A stretch of DNA of 64,000 bases from Dasyornis broadbenti (taxonomy: Eukaryota > Chordata > Aves > Passeriformes > Dasyornithidae), in contig VZRN01001305.1 of assembly GCA_013397935.1 (NCBI GenBank), positions 3,661,244 to 3,725,243 of the forward strand, in the 5' to 3' direction. The notes beneath the pieces were generated by a model. That model was given only the letters and a program-made list of their open reading frames with translations, did no database searches and was not told the origin of the DNA. Of the stretch, positions 26,701 to 41,700 are shown piece by piece (the first letter of the stretch is position 1; every line of letters starts with the position of its first letter). The position numbers and the translations under genes are program-made.

Positions 26701-29700
26701 TGATTCTTGGTGTTATTAAAAATGAAATAAATCTTTGAAACAGTCTAATTACTTCTACTGTAATGAATAAATACACATTTTCCTTCATACATGCAATTCC
26801 TTCTCAGCCCTTTCCTTGACACATGGAAAAAGAAGAAAAGGAGGAAAGATGGTATCTGCCAAGTAATAAATCCATAGTATTAACACATTCAATATGTTGT
26901 AGAGCAAATGCCATTCTCCTGAGGACTGCTAGATAATCAGTTGTCTTCCATTAAGTCTGATATCTTCAGTTATAACAATATCGCTGTCCACAGAAGTGAC
27001 CAAATTACTTCTAATTAATCTGATGGTCTACTAGATCAAGTATCTTGATATAGATACGTATAGATAGATGGATATTTGATTATATTCATTTGGGCTTGCT
27101 AACATAGTATAGGTATGGGTACTCTATTTGGCAGAAATGATAGAAAGTTATGCTGAGTTATGTTCTCAACCAGGCCATTAATCTTTTTTGTGACATTTTA
27201 AACAAGTTTATTCAGGCATCGATTACGGCCCCAATCCTGCCACCAGAACTGCCAGCAGTCACAATGACTCAAAGGGATGTCCCCCATGGGCACAGACCTT
27301 CATCTCCTGTCACATCACTTCTCTGGTTTTGCACATTCTCTGTGCTATAAAGCTACAAAGTCAAAACACCTGAACAAGAAAGGAAGTGCTGCACACTAAC
27401 CCTGAACTAATTGTAACCCATTTACAAACTACTGCTATACCTTACTGTCACTTTTAAAAGAGGTGAAGGTTTTCTTTAATTTTAAATTTCAAAAGCATAG
27501 TTTTAAAAGAGTTGCAAAGCCTTTCAAAGACGCACTGCTCATTCTATTCCCCACATGTACCCTTTTTAACACCCATTTGAAAAATTAATATTTACAGTCT
27601 GAAAGATACTTTTCTGCTTGTATATATACTTAAAATATCCCTCTGTCTCTTATTTTACCATTCACTGATTCAGCAATACTGTCAGTTTCTGATGATTTAG
27701 TATAGAATATATGGAGCTAATTACAGAACATAAGACATCAAAAACTGTGGTTTTCTAAACTGCAATTAATTGTGGTTTCACAGACTGCTATTCACTGCAA
27801 TCTAGGAAGTGGTTAGATGTGGGGCTTACTATCGGTTTAAGTGAACACCCAAAGTGTAAGGCATTGGTTGCACCTGAATTTTCCAGCCCATAAGAAATAT
27901 GACTTTCTGTGAACTGCAGACATTGTGTAACATGGGGTTCAACAGAAAGAAAGCAAAGTGATTTGCTGCCTTGGCCTACTGGACTGAAAGGTACTGGCTA
28001 ACCAGAAGTCTATCCTTTGACCAAGCCAGAAAGTGTACTTCACAGCCATGTCATTGAAAATGCTCATTTACATCCCTGACAAAGCACTATCTCAGAAATA
28101 AGCCAAATAAGAAGGAAAATTAGGATGATATTAAAATGGCATTATTTACAAGCATTGATCACTGAATATGTATCTTGGTATGGTTTTCCAGGGCATGACG
28201 GACAGACACTGCAAGAAAAGGGCAACAAAAGTGGGGGGAACTTTGCAAGGAAACACTGGTCAAGAACACTCATTGAAGAGATCAGATCTGCATGGCTAAT
28301 TCTGGTGAGATTTCTTTCACCTGCCCTACACAGTGAAGCACAATGAGATGATCTGTTTGTTTGAATAAGAATAGAAACACATTCTGAAGGTTCTCAATAC
28401 CAAAAATGAAACATAATTGAGATGTTCTGCAAGAATTACACTTACGAAGCAATGTTAAAGAAGCTGGGTAAAGTGACTGTGGTGCCTGCCATGCCTTGCA
28501 GAAGGAAGACTCAGTCTTGTATTTGGAGAAATTTTCTGGTTTTGTAAATGTTTATACATTTGAGATACCTAATTGCCAGGAAGATAGTATTATCATATTC
28601 TTAGCCTTCTTTCATTATTTACTGTTTAATTTGAAGCTACTTTGCATCTTTCAGATTATCTGTGCAGTCCCGGTGGACATACAAGGGTCTGAATGAACAA
28701 ATTAGGATGCGTGAGCACTAACCACTTGGGAAATGTGAGGGGAGACAAATTGCCATTTCAAGTACATCACCAAAAACTTAATGTAAATTACCTGAATTTA
28801 GATGAGTATAAATTCGCTTTGTAAGGTTATATTTCCGTTAAGAATTCAGAAGAGGACATTCTGCTAGCTAACAATTAAGGTTATATTCTCTTCTCAAACA
28901 GTATTAGATATGGGTTACCTTAGCAACTATTATATTGTCAAAGAGAATTCTGAAAAACGAGGGTGTTTTAGTAAGCAGCTAAAACACTGACAACTCTTTT
29001 CTTTTTTTTTTTTCTCCTAAATTCAACTTCTCCCACAGAAAATGGAACCATGGTTTTGGGTTAAACACCGATTGTAATCTCAGAATGAGAGCATCCATAC
29101 TGTTTTCAACCTGATTAGTGTCAAAGTTTAATTCTTCCAAGCTATCTTTACTTCATTACTGAGTCTGGTCCATGATGTATAATTCACTTAATAAGGAGAC
29201 TTGAGGAATAGGTAGCAGCTGGGCAGAACATTAATCACAGTGTAATACATACATATAGGGAAACAATTATTTGTCAATTAACTTCCTAATACATTTTTTT
29301 AAAAATAAAAAACCCCACCAAAATCTATTTAAGCTTGAATAATGTGACCATTATCCTGATGATGTGGTCATTGTTTTGCAGACTCACAATACCTAATATT
29401 TCCCGTTGAAGGCAATGGGAACTGCTTGTTTAAAACTCTGTTACCAGTCACACAGTACATGACAAAAACACTAGAATCAAAACTTCCAAAGATTTCAAGT
29501 CTATAAATTGGAAAGTAAATTATTATTATTATTATTGCAATTTCAGTAGTGTGGTATATGAATCTAAATAACGAACATTAAAATTGCATACAATAATAAG
29601 TTCAAGTTGGTGCATTGTTAAAATAACTTTAAAATACAGTTTTTCACCCAACAATGCCCACAGGAACAGCATTTGTAAACAAAATGATCTAACCATGACA

Positions 29701-32700
29701 ATTTGGCACAATAGCAATTGCCAGTTATGACCTCTTGGATAACTTGACTATTGTTTTCTCTTTCTCCTCTGAACCTCAACACTTGGCAGAAAAGAGCTGC
29801 CATCCTTTACTTGCAGAAAGAAAAATAGAGGAAATTGCCACACTGCAAGAAGTGATGGCCTATGGTAGACTGAAACTGGGGGCAGAACACTGTACATGAC
29901 AAAGTCAGAGCAGGGTATAAAAGATTTAAACTGAAAAGTTCACATACTGTGCCCCATGTAAGATGTGTTACTTCCTAGTTCTCTTTGGGGATTCTCTAAT
30001 CGCTTGATTACTAATTCTCTAATTGCTCAGTTAGGAGATTACCTTTCGTAAATGTTTAACAAAGGAGAGGACAGTGGAGAAGTTTTTAAAATGTAATTGT
30101 ACCTTCATAATTTATTACAGAGTCAGGTTTAGAGAAATAATAAGAAATTAATGGTGTTATTAAAATTAATTTTCTCCAGTTTCAGATTTTTATGATGACT
30201 ACATCTTAATATTATGCCACTCTTTCAAAATGAAGCACAAAATTTAGGCCAGTTCAATCTATAAAGTATCCATTAGCATTTTTATATAGCACTGGTTTTG
30301 TAAATTGTGGCTTTGTATGACTTGTTTAATGATGCTCCTTAGATGGGCATAAGTGTTTTATAATTATCATCAACTTTTTTGAAACGGTCTTCAGAGAAAA
30401 GGTGGTCCTGTTCACACTTTGATAGCTTTTAATGTATTGATTTTCAAAATTCCCTTGTAATTTGTAAACAGTTTTAGGTAGTGCAATATCAAACATTTTA
30501 ATAGAAATTTTAAGATGTTTTTCCTTTTTAACAGCAAGTCTTTTTCCGTTTTAAAGAATGTAGTTCTTAAAATCAATGTAGTTCTTAAAAATATTAGAAT
30601 CACTAGTAAGTAAACATAATTCATAGAAAATGAGGCAATAAATGACATAATATAAAGGTTGCCTACTTTAAAAAAATGGACAGCAACCAGAGTCTCAGAA
30701 AATAGTCAAAAAGGTCCTTGTAAGTGTACGCATTGTCTAAATGAAAATCTGTAAACCCCCCTCATTATTTACTGTCACTGTTAAATACAAATATTAGGTG
30801 ACAACTTGTCTCCTTCTGTTTAGTCTTAGTTCTGAGAAAATGTTTAAATAAATCCTTAACTCCATAGAGATACATGCTGGTAGCTCACAAATATCACAGC
30901 TGATTCTAGTTTGCTTTTCTTCGATCATGACATCACCTCAAAGTTGTTCTTGGGCTTTAAGTAGGAATACAGCACTGCTGTGCTGCACACCACCAGGACT
31001 GCTGGGGTTACCATGGCAGAGCTGAATGTTGCTGTGGGGTCACACTTGCACAAAGACCTGCACTTGTGCTTCACCTCCATGATGTGGCCTTTGCACAAGG
31101 TTCAGGTTCATGAGTCTCTCACATTTGCAAAATATTGGGCATTCATTCCAATCACCCCATCACACTGAAGATGTGCAGGTTTATTCCTTAAATTCTAGCA
31201 TCTTTAGATATGTTTCATTAGCAAAGTAGTAAATTATTTACAAAATTTGTATTTTGTCTCATTCATGTAAATGCCTAGCTGTAAAAGTAACTAAATTTCT
31301 TATTCTTAATGACAACTGGCAACACAATTGAAAAACTCTGAAAAAGTTTTAGTTGTCTTTTTACTGTTGACTTGACCATTCATCTTTGGTTTCTGGTGAA
31401 AAACTGAGCTATACTCTGAAGTGTTTTATACCAGACAACAGTTTCAAAACACTCTTATGAACCTTAACTCTACATTAATATTGCATCAAAGATATACTGG
31501 TATTTTAGCACCTAATCACAAAGGGCTCTTTTCTCACATGAAAGGTGCCTATGACTTTCTTAACCAGAAAGGCAATTAAATAAAGTAAATACAGTATTTA
31601 AAGTTATATATATTGACAGAGTGCAAACAGGAGGAGATCAATGACAGAATTTACTTTAACTAAAAGACAAGAATTCCAAGCCAAAAAGGTATTACACAGA
31701 TGACTTAAGAACAGGAAGTATTTTATTATTAACTTTTGATTACCCAGAACACCTCACATGGAAAAGCCCAAAGACAAATATGCACACACAAATCAGAAGA
31801 GCTCAGCAGATCAGAATGATTTTTAGAAGATAAGCAAGGGCAACCCTATTAACAGCTTACATATTAAAGGCTTACATATATGTGGCTAACTGTCCTTCCA
31901 GTTAGAAAATTAAAAGTTATTTGGCATTTAATCCCTTTCCCCTCAAAAAATATACGTGATGACTGAGTGGGTTTGATAATTTGGCTTAACTCAGTTACCT
32001 TACTCTCCTTGGCTACCTAGTCATTTTGGTTCTGTCAGTAAGCAGGAAAGTTCAGGGGTGGTTGCACAGTTTGAAAAAAATTGTTTACAAATAAATTTTA
32101 AATTTTATGAGTTTTCAAGTTTCAAAAACAGTGGCCTTTTTAACACTCACATGCAGGCACAGTAAGAAAAATAGTGAAAATAAAACATCTGAAAATTTGA
32201 ATCCAGGAATTGAATTCACTCTGCCAACCATTCAGTAAACTATGGAGATACTGATTTCTAATAAAATTACCTTAGCACAGCATCTGTCTTTTTAAAGATG
32301 GTCGTGATTTTTAAAGGGTACTTGTTACACTATTAGATGAATACTTAGAATAAGAGGTATCTACCAAGAAACTCTGAAGCTAAGTGCTGGCAAAAGACAC
32401 CTGAGCTAGGTACTAAACAATAAATCACAATATTAATTTAATTGTCTATGCTGAGGATCCCCTATCCTCCTAACAGACTCACTCAGATGAGACCCAAGAA
32501 CTGCTGTAAGTGATGTCAGGGTAGAGTTATTATAGAGGTGCCCCAAGGAATGCTTTTGCAGCTGAAAGGGAAAGGCTATTGGGATACACCAACCTCCACA
32601 GTGCCTGTAGGATTATATGCAAAATTTCTTGGAAAGGCTGTGTCATCTGCTTTTACATCTACACCTTCCAAGTGCTATTAAACCCGGTCTTTCATGCATT

Positions 32701-35700
32701 AAAACACGCCCTTCAATACGATGACCAGCATTCTATTTCTCCTTGTATATTATCTTTACTATTTTATTTCTTGTAATTTATTGCTCAGCTCAAAAGCAGT
32801 GTGAAATGCATAGTCAAGCCTCAGAAATGTGTTTTGCCAAACAAACTGCCCTCCATTTTCACATGCAAGTTTTTTTAAATTTCTTTTTTTTTTTTTTAAA
32901 TACAATTACAGTTCTTCAACAACATTAGCCAGTTAGGAGCAAACATGGAAGCAGCTTTCCTGAATTCCTTGACTACTACCCTAGTCTGAGATAATTGCAA
33001 GAACAGATGTGACAGCTTTGTGATTTTCTAGACTTTCCCATGAAAACAAAACTGAAAGCTTTTCAACAACAATCCCGGCTTCTTCAGCCAAACCTTTCAT
33101 CATCATCATTAAAAAGGTTTTGAGCACTTATAAAAGCTAACAAATGACAGCTCGTAATCCCCATCTGTAACACCAGAGGCCAGGTACTGCAAAGACGAGA
33201 CAGGTGCAAATTTTCGTATTCCCATAGTGCTTATTATCTATCCCTTTTTAGAAACAAAAGGATTTGTCTTAACACCACTACCAATATCCCAGATTAATCT
33301 TCCCAGAAGCAAACTCTTACCCAGAAGCTAATATACAGTGTTATTACTCTGTCAAGAATTTTTCTCCTGAATTTAAAGAGGTGCTTCTACCAACTTGAGG
33401 AGCTAGATTGTGCTGTAAGTCATCTACAGAAGCTGCTCCACAGCTGAGTTCATCTCAAATGTCTAGGGCTGCCCCCATCAGAGCTCTACTGTGTGAAAAA
33501 TAAATTTAAAAAAATAAACTGAGAAGTTGCACTTTTCTAACCCAACTTCTTTAATTTAATTTCTGGTTTTGCCTTTTCCTACCAGAATCACAGTATGAAA
33601 TTTAGAACAATACACACCACTCTAATTAGTTACTGCCTCTTTTGCTGGGGTGAGGCAATGGATAGGATTGTGGCGTGACTAAGACACTAACAATGAATAG
33701 GGACAGAACATGAATGCACCTAAATGGCATAGCTGAAAACTATGGTGGTGCCTGAAACCTAATATCAAAAGTGTCTTTGCTTACCATTTTTTTTAACTAG
33801 CAATCATGTCAGAAACAACATCACAGTATTTGAAAGAAAAATAAAATTCTAGGACTGTGCCAGTTACCCAGGGGATTACTTTGAGAATGGGACAGAATCA
33901 CATTGCTTTGGAATTCGTAGAGAAGCCATGAGCATGCTTTCTTAAAAATGCTGATCATGAAAATTGGAAAAGTGATAGTCAACTAGACGAATCTGCAGTA
34001 CTTAAAGCATAAAAAACAAATGTTGCTAAAAAAAAATTTGGAGAAGAGAAAGGAGGTGTTGAGAGTTCTCTGGGTTTTTTATCTGGATTTTTAATGGGAT
34101 TTTTGTGTGTGGATTTTTTGTTGCCTTTTTTTAATTTGGTTGGGTTTTTTGGGGGTGGGTGGTGGTTTGGGTTTTTAAAACCAAATATATCAAGTGAAAA
34201 GTAGCTTAGAAAATATTTAGTAAAGGATTAAGTAAAAAATTACACACAAATAATTGATACCCTGCATTGTTTAGGATAGATATGATCAATTAGATTGAAC
34301 AAATAAATTTAAACCGTGACTGCAGAATAATTTTTACAGACTAAAGGAACATTTGAACATCATTGTGAAATATTTCTGTAGAATTAGCATCCAAAGCTCC
34401 AATTACATGACATCATTGAGTTTACAGTTGAAGAGTGACATTTTTATATACACACAGAGTGCTCTTAAGTTGCAAACCTGAAGTTTTTTTTTTGTTTGAG
34501 GTGCCTCATAGAAAACCTTTGAATTTTTGAAAACAGCAGAGTGCACAACATTAAAATTTACACTAGAACACTACAATCAAGTAAATTATAGACCACATAA
34601 AAGTAAAATTAATTTCCAAGTAAAATATGCATACATAAACTTGTATGCTGAAATGCTATGAGACCCACTAATAAAGCGTCCAAATACTAAAAAAGAGTCC
34701 CTGACAATATAAATATTCATTACTAAATGGAAATCTAATAAAAGCCTTTGGGTAACTTACAGAAAATGAAGAACAGAGATTGTCTCATGTATTTGAAATA
34801 TTTTTCCAATACACTTTCTAAACTTTTTCACTTTTTAGGGCATTTGGAGGGTTTAAACATTGTTTCCACTGAATCATCCTATAGTCAGCTTTCATGTGGG
34901 AGGAGAGGGTTAATATGGGATCAAAGAGAAAATTTAGGACAAGGAGCAGTAAAGGTTGCCTGCCTTTTCTTGACAGTTGCATTACCCCATCTCTTGTTTG
35001 TGGTAATAATTTCTGCTTGAAACAAGTTGACATAGAGTGATCTAACTTGGATATAATGCTCTGGACAGCTAAAAGGAGAGTAGTTTTCACAAGTTCTTGT
35101 CCCTGTCATTTGTTGTGATTGCCCCTCAGTACTTTCTTTCAAAAAAAAAAAAAAAGAAAAAAAAAAATCACAAACAAACAAATAAACCAAATAAAAAAGC
35201 AAAAAAAATCTGCAAACCCCAAAATAAAAAAGTTTTAAGACATATGAATGAACCATAAAACAAAACCACTTTGATAGCTCTTGAGCACTCCTGAATTTTT
35301 CAGGAAGAAAAGTTGTACAGAACTTGTTGAATAGAAACAAAACACCAAAGCATGACATTTGAGGTAAAGCAATTGCATTTAATTTTGAAATTACTGTTAC
35401 TTATTTAGAAATAAGACAATTAGCTGATTTTTTTATCTCTTGCCTCAGTGATACTGGATGTGATATTCAATAAATTTCCCAAATCAATGAATTTAAGTCT
35501 TAGACAAATATATGATAAATTTGTAGAAAAGTTTTATCCAAGGAAACAGAATTACTTTTTTCCACGAACAGTCAATGAAACAATTTGTGATTCTTTTCAG
35601 CTTGAGTCACTATAAGACTAACCACAGAAAAATACAAAAGAAATGGTTTATACTACATATACTACTTGAGAAACTGCATTCAGATTTTAGTCAAAAGGAA

Positions 35701-38700
35701 AGGAACCTTGTCCTTCAGAGTACAAAACTTGCTATCAGATATGTATGCTCATTCCTTTTAGGAACTAAATGACAACACCAAAATGGTTCAAAATGTCACT
35801 CTTCCTTTTAGAGTCTCAGAAAATCCACACTGACACCTCAGGTTGTGGAGGTTAAGGATACTCTTCTATTGACTTCTGTGTTGGCCCATAATTTTGCTAG
35901 ATTCCTGTCTAACCTTGTCTCTCTGCAAGTTTGCTTCACACGCACACAGATCTTTATGATGATAAACTTTTTGTGATGTCCGTGGGACAGAATGAGATAC
36001 GGTCAGAGGTGAAAAAGACATTATGATTTAATTAGGAAGTTTACTTCAGAGGTTCTTTCACCTCAAAAAAGTTTTTTTTTTTTCCCACCACTCATTTTAG
36101 TACCATGGATAATAGCCACTCTCAGTTTGTATTTTTTGGAATGTTTTTTAATTACCTGAAGCATTTCATTCCTATCTATGTATTTTGGGGTAATATTTAA
36201 CGTCTCATCTAAGAAATTATCTCATCTAAGACCTTAAGCACAAGTTTAACGCAAAATTAAATCTCCAAAGAAACAATCAGTTCAAAAATGTCTCTGATTT
36301 ACAATGAATTTTTGCCAGACAAAAGAAAATCAATAGATTGAATTTGCACACTGGAGCATCTTTAGCAGCCTGCTCATTTATCTAGACTAAGGTTTCGCTG
36401 TACCTACTCAGTGGAAACTCTGAATACAGAAGTTTTGTTTTAGAGTCCTTCCCATCACACAAAGGGTCTTCACACTTCTTTTTCACTTCATGTAGCATTG
36501 CAAAGCGCTACACAACACTCATACCCTCTCCTGATTCTTCACACCACCTTGGCTTAAACAACCCTGAAACAGTTTTATTTCTAAAACGTTTTTGAACACT
36601 TCTAAAGAGAGTATAGAAAACTCCTTGTTTGGGAGATTGTTAATGTCTTTTATGATGTTTCTGGATGGATTTCCAGTTATTGCAGACATAGTTAAGCATC
36701 TCTTGGGCTTCAGTACAAACATGTGAGAAACACACCTGATAGCTGTGAAATCTGTAGACTTGTGAAAGGAAGGGAAAGCAGAGTATGAACTTTCCTCTCT
36801 CTGTTCTACTTTTATGCACTTTTTGGATTAGTATTTAAATTTTATTTGCCTTTTTCAATCAACAAGTTCAATTAAAAAGGTTCCACAAAAAAAAAAAAAA
36901 AAAAAACCAAAAAAAAAAACCCCCCAAAGTAACATGCTCAGTCCTCAAAGAGCAAAGCTTAGCCAGTTTGGATGAAATAAAGGAAGACTTATTAGATAGT
37001 CCTAAAAAGAATATCTATTTAACTTTCTTTACTATTAAAAGAGCCATACTAACAAAATCTCTGTATCAAAAGGGTAAAAAAGGAAAAATAAACCAAACCA
37101 AACCACTCTGTTGGATTGAAATACAGGTAGCTGAACAGGTGCTGCACCAAAATCCCAAACCACATGCTAAGTCACTTTTAAACCATGTCAGTCTTTATGC
37201 AGCTTCTTGGAGTTTCATCTTTGCTTGCATAAAAGAGGGTTAAGTCTGTTCTTTGCAAAGATCTTTGGCATGATCTTTGATGACAAATGACATGCTACCA
37301 TATGCCAAAAAAGAAGGGGAATACAGTCACCCCCAGCTTCGACTTTAACTGGAGCTGCTTTGTTCTGAGTGCCCTGAATAATTAATAACTACTTTGGCAA
37401 TCAGTCATGCATTCCTTAATGGCACCTCAGGCATCAAGTATCCCATTCACCCACTCCCCAACTAACAATGGACTTTATTACATCAAGTTTTTTTCTGCCA
37501 AACTTGTAACTTACATAGTTTAAACTAAACAAGTCACTAGGAAGCCTGAAGCCCAAATGTATATTATGAGAGTTTATAAGATTTCCCACAATTTCATTAC
37601 TATACGGAGCTAGTGAGAAGAAGGGGAAAAGAAATGAAATATGGATTGTTTTCGCAATAAAATTCTAGGAGGGTTTAGGTGGCATAGTGCTGCCAAAATA
37701 ATGACTTTTAATAAATTGATAGCTGGTCAAAATTGAGAACTATCACTAGGCAGCCCTTACTGAATAAAGCAGCTTACCAGTAAGCACAGAGTAAGTGACA
37801 GGGCAGAGCATGAAAGAGTGACTGCGAATAACAGCTGTGCTGAAAGGAGCATAATAATTTTGGAATAACACAAACTATGTTTGCTTAATAGGAATAAGAT
37901 TTTTCAATACTTGTTTCCACTTCATGGTATTGCAGACAAAATTAACTTGCAACTATAGAACAGAGGAAAGAAAATGGGAGCAAGACCAGAACTATAGAAA
38001 GTTCCAGATGCAGCCAGGTTTCTCAACTTAAAGCTGAAGAAATTCAAATTACTGAGCTCTAATTAGATAGAACCTGAAGAAAAGCTTTATGTTTTTGTTG
38101 GGGAGCATTCTGCTTGTACACAGTATGTACACTGCTTTTATGCAGTGCCTCCCAATCCCACAGTAAACCTTTCTAGAGAATGATGTTGCGTTCACCCACA
38201 TTGGAACGGCTGTGAGTCCTTTAGAGTGATTAAATCCTAGAAGCAGTCAGATCAATAGCCATTCTCCTACTATTTATCATGTGAATAGTTGGTCTGAAAT
38301 ATAATATACAAAGTAAAAAAAAAACAAAGCAAAAATATATACACGATAAATTACAGCAGATCTAAACAAAGCCATTTCTCTTGGTCTTTAAAAGACCTGA
38401 AAATGTGTCCCGGTGCCCCTCTCTGTGTGTGGGCTCCAAATACAGAAACAAGCTTGCACTGTTTTATTTCAGTTTTGCTTCATTTCTCCCCAAACAATCT
38501 CTCACTGCTAGTCTACCAGGCATCTCCCCCTCCCCACCACTTGTCANNNNNNNNNNNNNNNNNNNNNNNNNNNNNNNNNNNAAAAAAAAATTAACTGTTT
38601 AGGACCAATTCATTGAAGTGAATCTCAGTGAATCAGTTATGATTTTGCAATAATTATTTAAAACTTAAGCTCATTGCCATAGCTGACATTTTTTTTGTGG

Positions 38701-41700
38701 AGGTGGGGGAGGGAGGCTTTCTCTTCAAAAGCTGGATAAGATAGCTTTATAGCTGTAAAGAAAACTACTTTTTTTTGGCATCAGTTTTCAATTGTTTTAG
38801 GTACAAGAAGCAGGTTTAATCCTGGAACTAAACAATATATATTTCATTTACAATCTGCTGTCTGAAATGTGTAATTGTATTCTGCACGACTTATTGGGAC
38901 ATATTTTTTGTTGAAAAGGATCACAGGCCTTTTAAATAGAGATTTAGAAATTAACCGACAAGCAGTTGCTATACAGCACATTTTGGGGCTCATTTCAAAT
39001 TCTTATGACAGCAAGTGGGCTGCTTTTGTCTGTTGCATATGTTAAATGTAAGTATTTTGAACATTAAACCATTGTTTTGTGAATGCTGGTAATTTAAATT
39101 TTATAACTGGTTTCCCCCATCAAATATTAAGGAATAAACTCAGTCCATTTGTACAGCATGACATAAAAATAATTATACATATACTATTTTCAGGTGCCTT
39201 TGTTTAATCAATTCCACAGAAATGGGATCATCCATAAGTTAGATAGATATGTAGCAGGTAGGGTGTAATACTAGAGCTGTAACAATGAAATTTGGCACCA
39301 GCCCCACAAATACATTTATTTAGTGATTTTCTTTCACCATTTTCTAAAAGTAAACATACTTATTACATTCTGCCCTCGGGTGTACCAAAGTTTAAACCTG
39401 GCCTTATTTCAAGTTTGGAGACTGACATTTTATTTAATTTTAAAATTTACCATTATTGGGTCATAGTATTCTACTAACAAAAGTTATTCTAACTCATTAA
39501 AGAGTCAAATATGCAGATCAATATTAGTCACTTTAGGAGCTCTTCTTCCTTAGGCATAAATATTAAAAAATATTTACAGGAAAACAACATACATAAATAT
39601 AAACATACAACATCTCAACCCCACTGCACTACACTGACACTACGATCAGCATACTAAATACATTCTTCTCAATAACTGAAATTTTGCCAATGGGGAGAAG
39701 GAGAGAAAATGGCAAAAAATAAAGTCAGCCAAGTGCACTGAGTGAAGCACATGTCAGCGGGCTTACAACATGGATTCTTTTGATCAATTTTTTATTGAGC
39801 TTGGAGATATTTTCCACCAACCAAATACCACAGACCACAAGACTACTTAGGAGATTCAAAATGAATTATGAGGAATTTCACAAAAAGTACTCTTACTCTA
39901 TTTAAATATGGAATACCTATTCTAAAACAAGTCAACTCCTGTTTTCCTCCATCTGAAAGTTTCAGGACATCTTCTCATCCTTAAAATTCTGTAAACTTTT
40001 TTTTTTTTTTTGCTATCACAGATCTTTCATTTGGTGAAAAAAGGTAACAGAAACCTGTTGACAATGAAATGAGTCACATTTTAGACAATGACTGTTTTAA
40101 TACTTGGGATTTACAAGCTTTAAGCAGTGTTCAAGAGAAGCCTAAAGCACAATGTACAAGAAAAATGCAGTGGAAAATGAGTATTGTGGATTGTCAGCTT
40201 TGTCTCTATAATAAAACTATCCAGAAGCATAACAGCTCCTCTGTTTGGGAGCTAGGTATTATTGTTTTGTTGAGTATGTCTAATAGCAGCTGACTAATAA
40301 AAACATTAATTTCTGCAATTTCTTTTTTGTAACTTCCCAAACCTCTTTCAACATCACACTGCTGATTCATAAACTAATTTCTCTTTTTCTCAAAGCTGGA
40401 ATTTTTTTTTCCACAGTACAGTATTAGGAATGCAAACATTTTACTGAAGCTTCCACACAAACAACCAAGCCCACAACTTCCCAGTCCAAAGTCATCCAAA
40501 AAGAACCACAGGAACACTCAGTTAAAAAACAGAAACAAAATGTACAATTCAGGAAGACAGATTGCACACTATTATTATTATTATTAAGAAATAAACAGTA
40601 ATTAATCTTAACTATTAAAAGATTCTTTTGAGCTACCACTTCAAAGATTTTGTATCCTGAAATGTTTCGATCTGAAAGATTACTTACTGGCATAAGAAGT
40701 GTATAATGGATGCAGAATCCAGGTTCAGAAGGAAAATATTCATCAGACACAAATCTTATTCTGATCTGGTTTCCTTTGGAGATTTGTCTGCTTGGCACAG
40801 TACTGGAACCACACCAGCGCCCTAAAACAGTGCCGTCACTAGGCTCTTCAACTTCTACAAAGTCATACCTGAACAGAAAAGAAAATACAATTTTATTTCC
40901 TGACAAAAATTCTATAAACTTCCTAATTTAACCAATAAACTGACTGCAATTTTTTATTTTTTAAACACTAGAAGTATGCTGTCAAAACTAGCTATTTTCA
41001 ACTTAGGTCCCACATTGCTATTGACTTACATACATAATAAAATCATGCAGTGAGGTTATAAAAATAAAAGCAGAGTTAGCATTTTGAAGAGACCCAAGTG
41101 TATGGTTTTGCTTCTTGTAGAGAAAGCAATTACCACATGTGTGATAGGGCAGGATAAAGTCAGAGGAAAAAGGACTGTAATTGCCTGAGTGGCACAGTAA
41201 CTCATACTGCAATGTCACTAACAATACGCTGCATGCCACCAGGGAAAGGTCAGGGCCTTTTTGGTATGGAAAACTTGCACTCCTGTAGTGCCAGTGGTGA
41301 ATAACTTCCTAAAGGTTAAGGGGGTTTAGGGAAACTTGGACAGAGTTTATGCAAATCCCAATGAGACATTTGTTGAGCAAAGACCTAGACCTCTATGCAT
41401 GTCAGAAGGAACCTGGTATTTTGGAAATATTGACAAGAGACATATGGGTTGGGAACTTTGAGGCAATGAAACATATTAAGTTTGATTTAGTCTCATTGTT
41501 TTTAACATATGGTCTGGGTATCTCTGGGGGTCTGTGAACAACTTCAACCAGATCCACGAAAGGTAACTAAGACATGCCAGTCAATCATCAATAAGCTTCA
41601 GTATGGCATACAAGGGTCCTCGTTTTCACTGGAAGTGTTTAGCGGGTTCCCAAGCCATAAAAACATTGAAAGCCACTGCTCTAGAAGGTACGTCTGGTTT

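Larger units (their letters stand above)
13923..40687 (-). other. PDGFC: PDGFC intron 3
   Basis: 26765-bp phase-0 intron, the longest complete one here. I see no further exon, RNA gene or clear mobile element. It contains (ATT)6 at 29519-29536, T/G-rich low complexity at about 34067-34185, A-rich tracts at about 35142-35235 and 36887-36925, the assembly gap at 38547-38581, a T15 run at 39997-40011 and (ATT)5 at 40571-40585. Open frames in the interval are short, have no recognisable domains and several run through homopolymers, for example the 145-aa minus frame at 34921-35358. Confidence 0.9.

Noticed and set aside
34921..35358. 145-aa minus-strand open frame in intron 3
   Set aside because: Its Phe-rich middle is translated from the complement of an A-rich low-complexity tract.
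38381..38602. Plus-strand open frames across the N gap
   Set aside because: Part of the frame is unknown bases, so continuity cannot be judged and no domain is seen.
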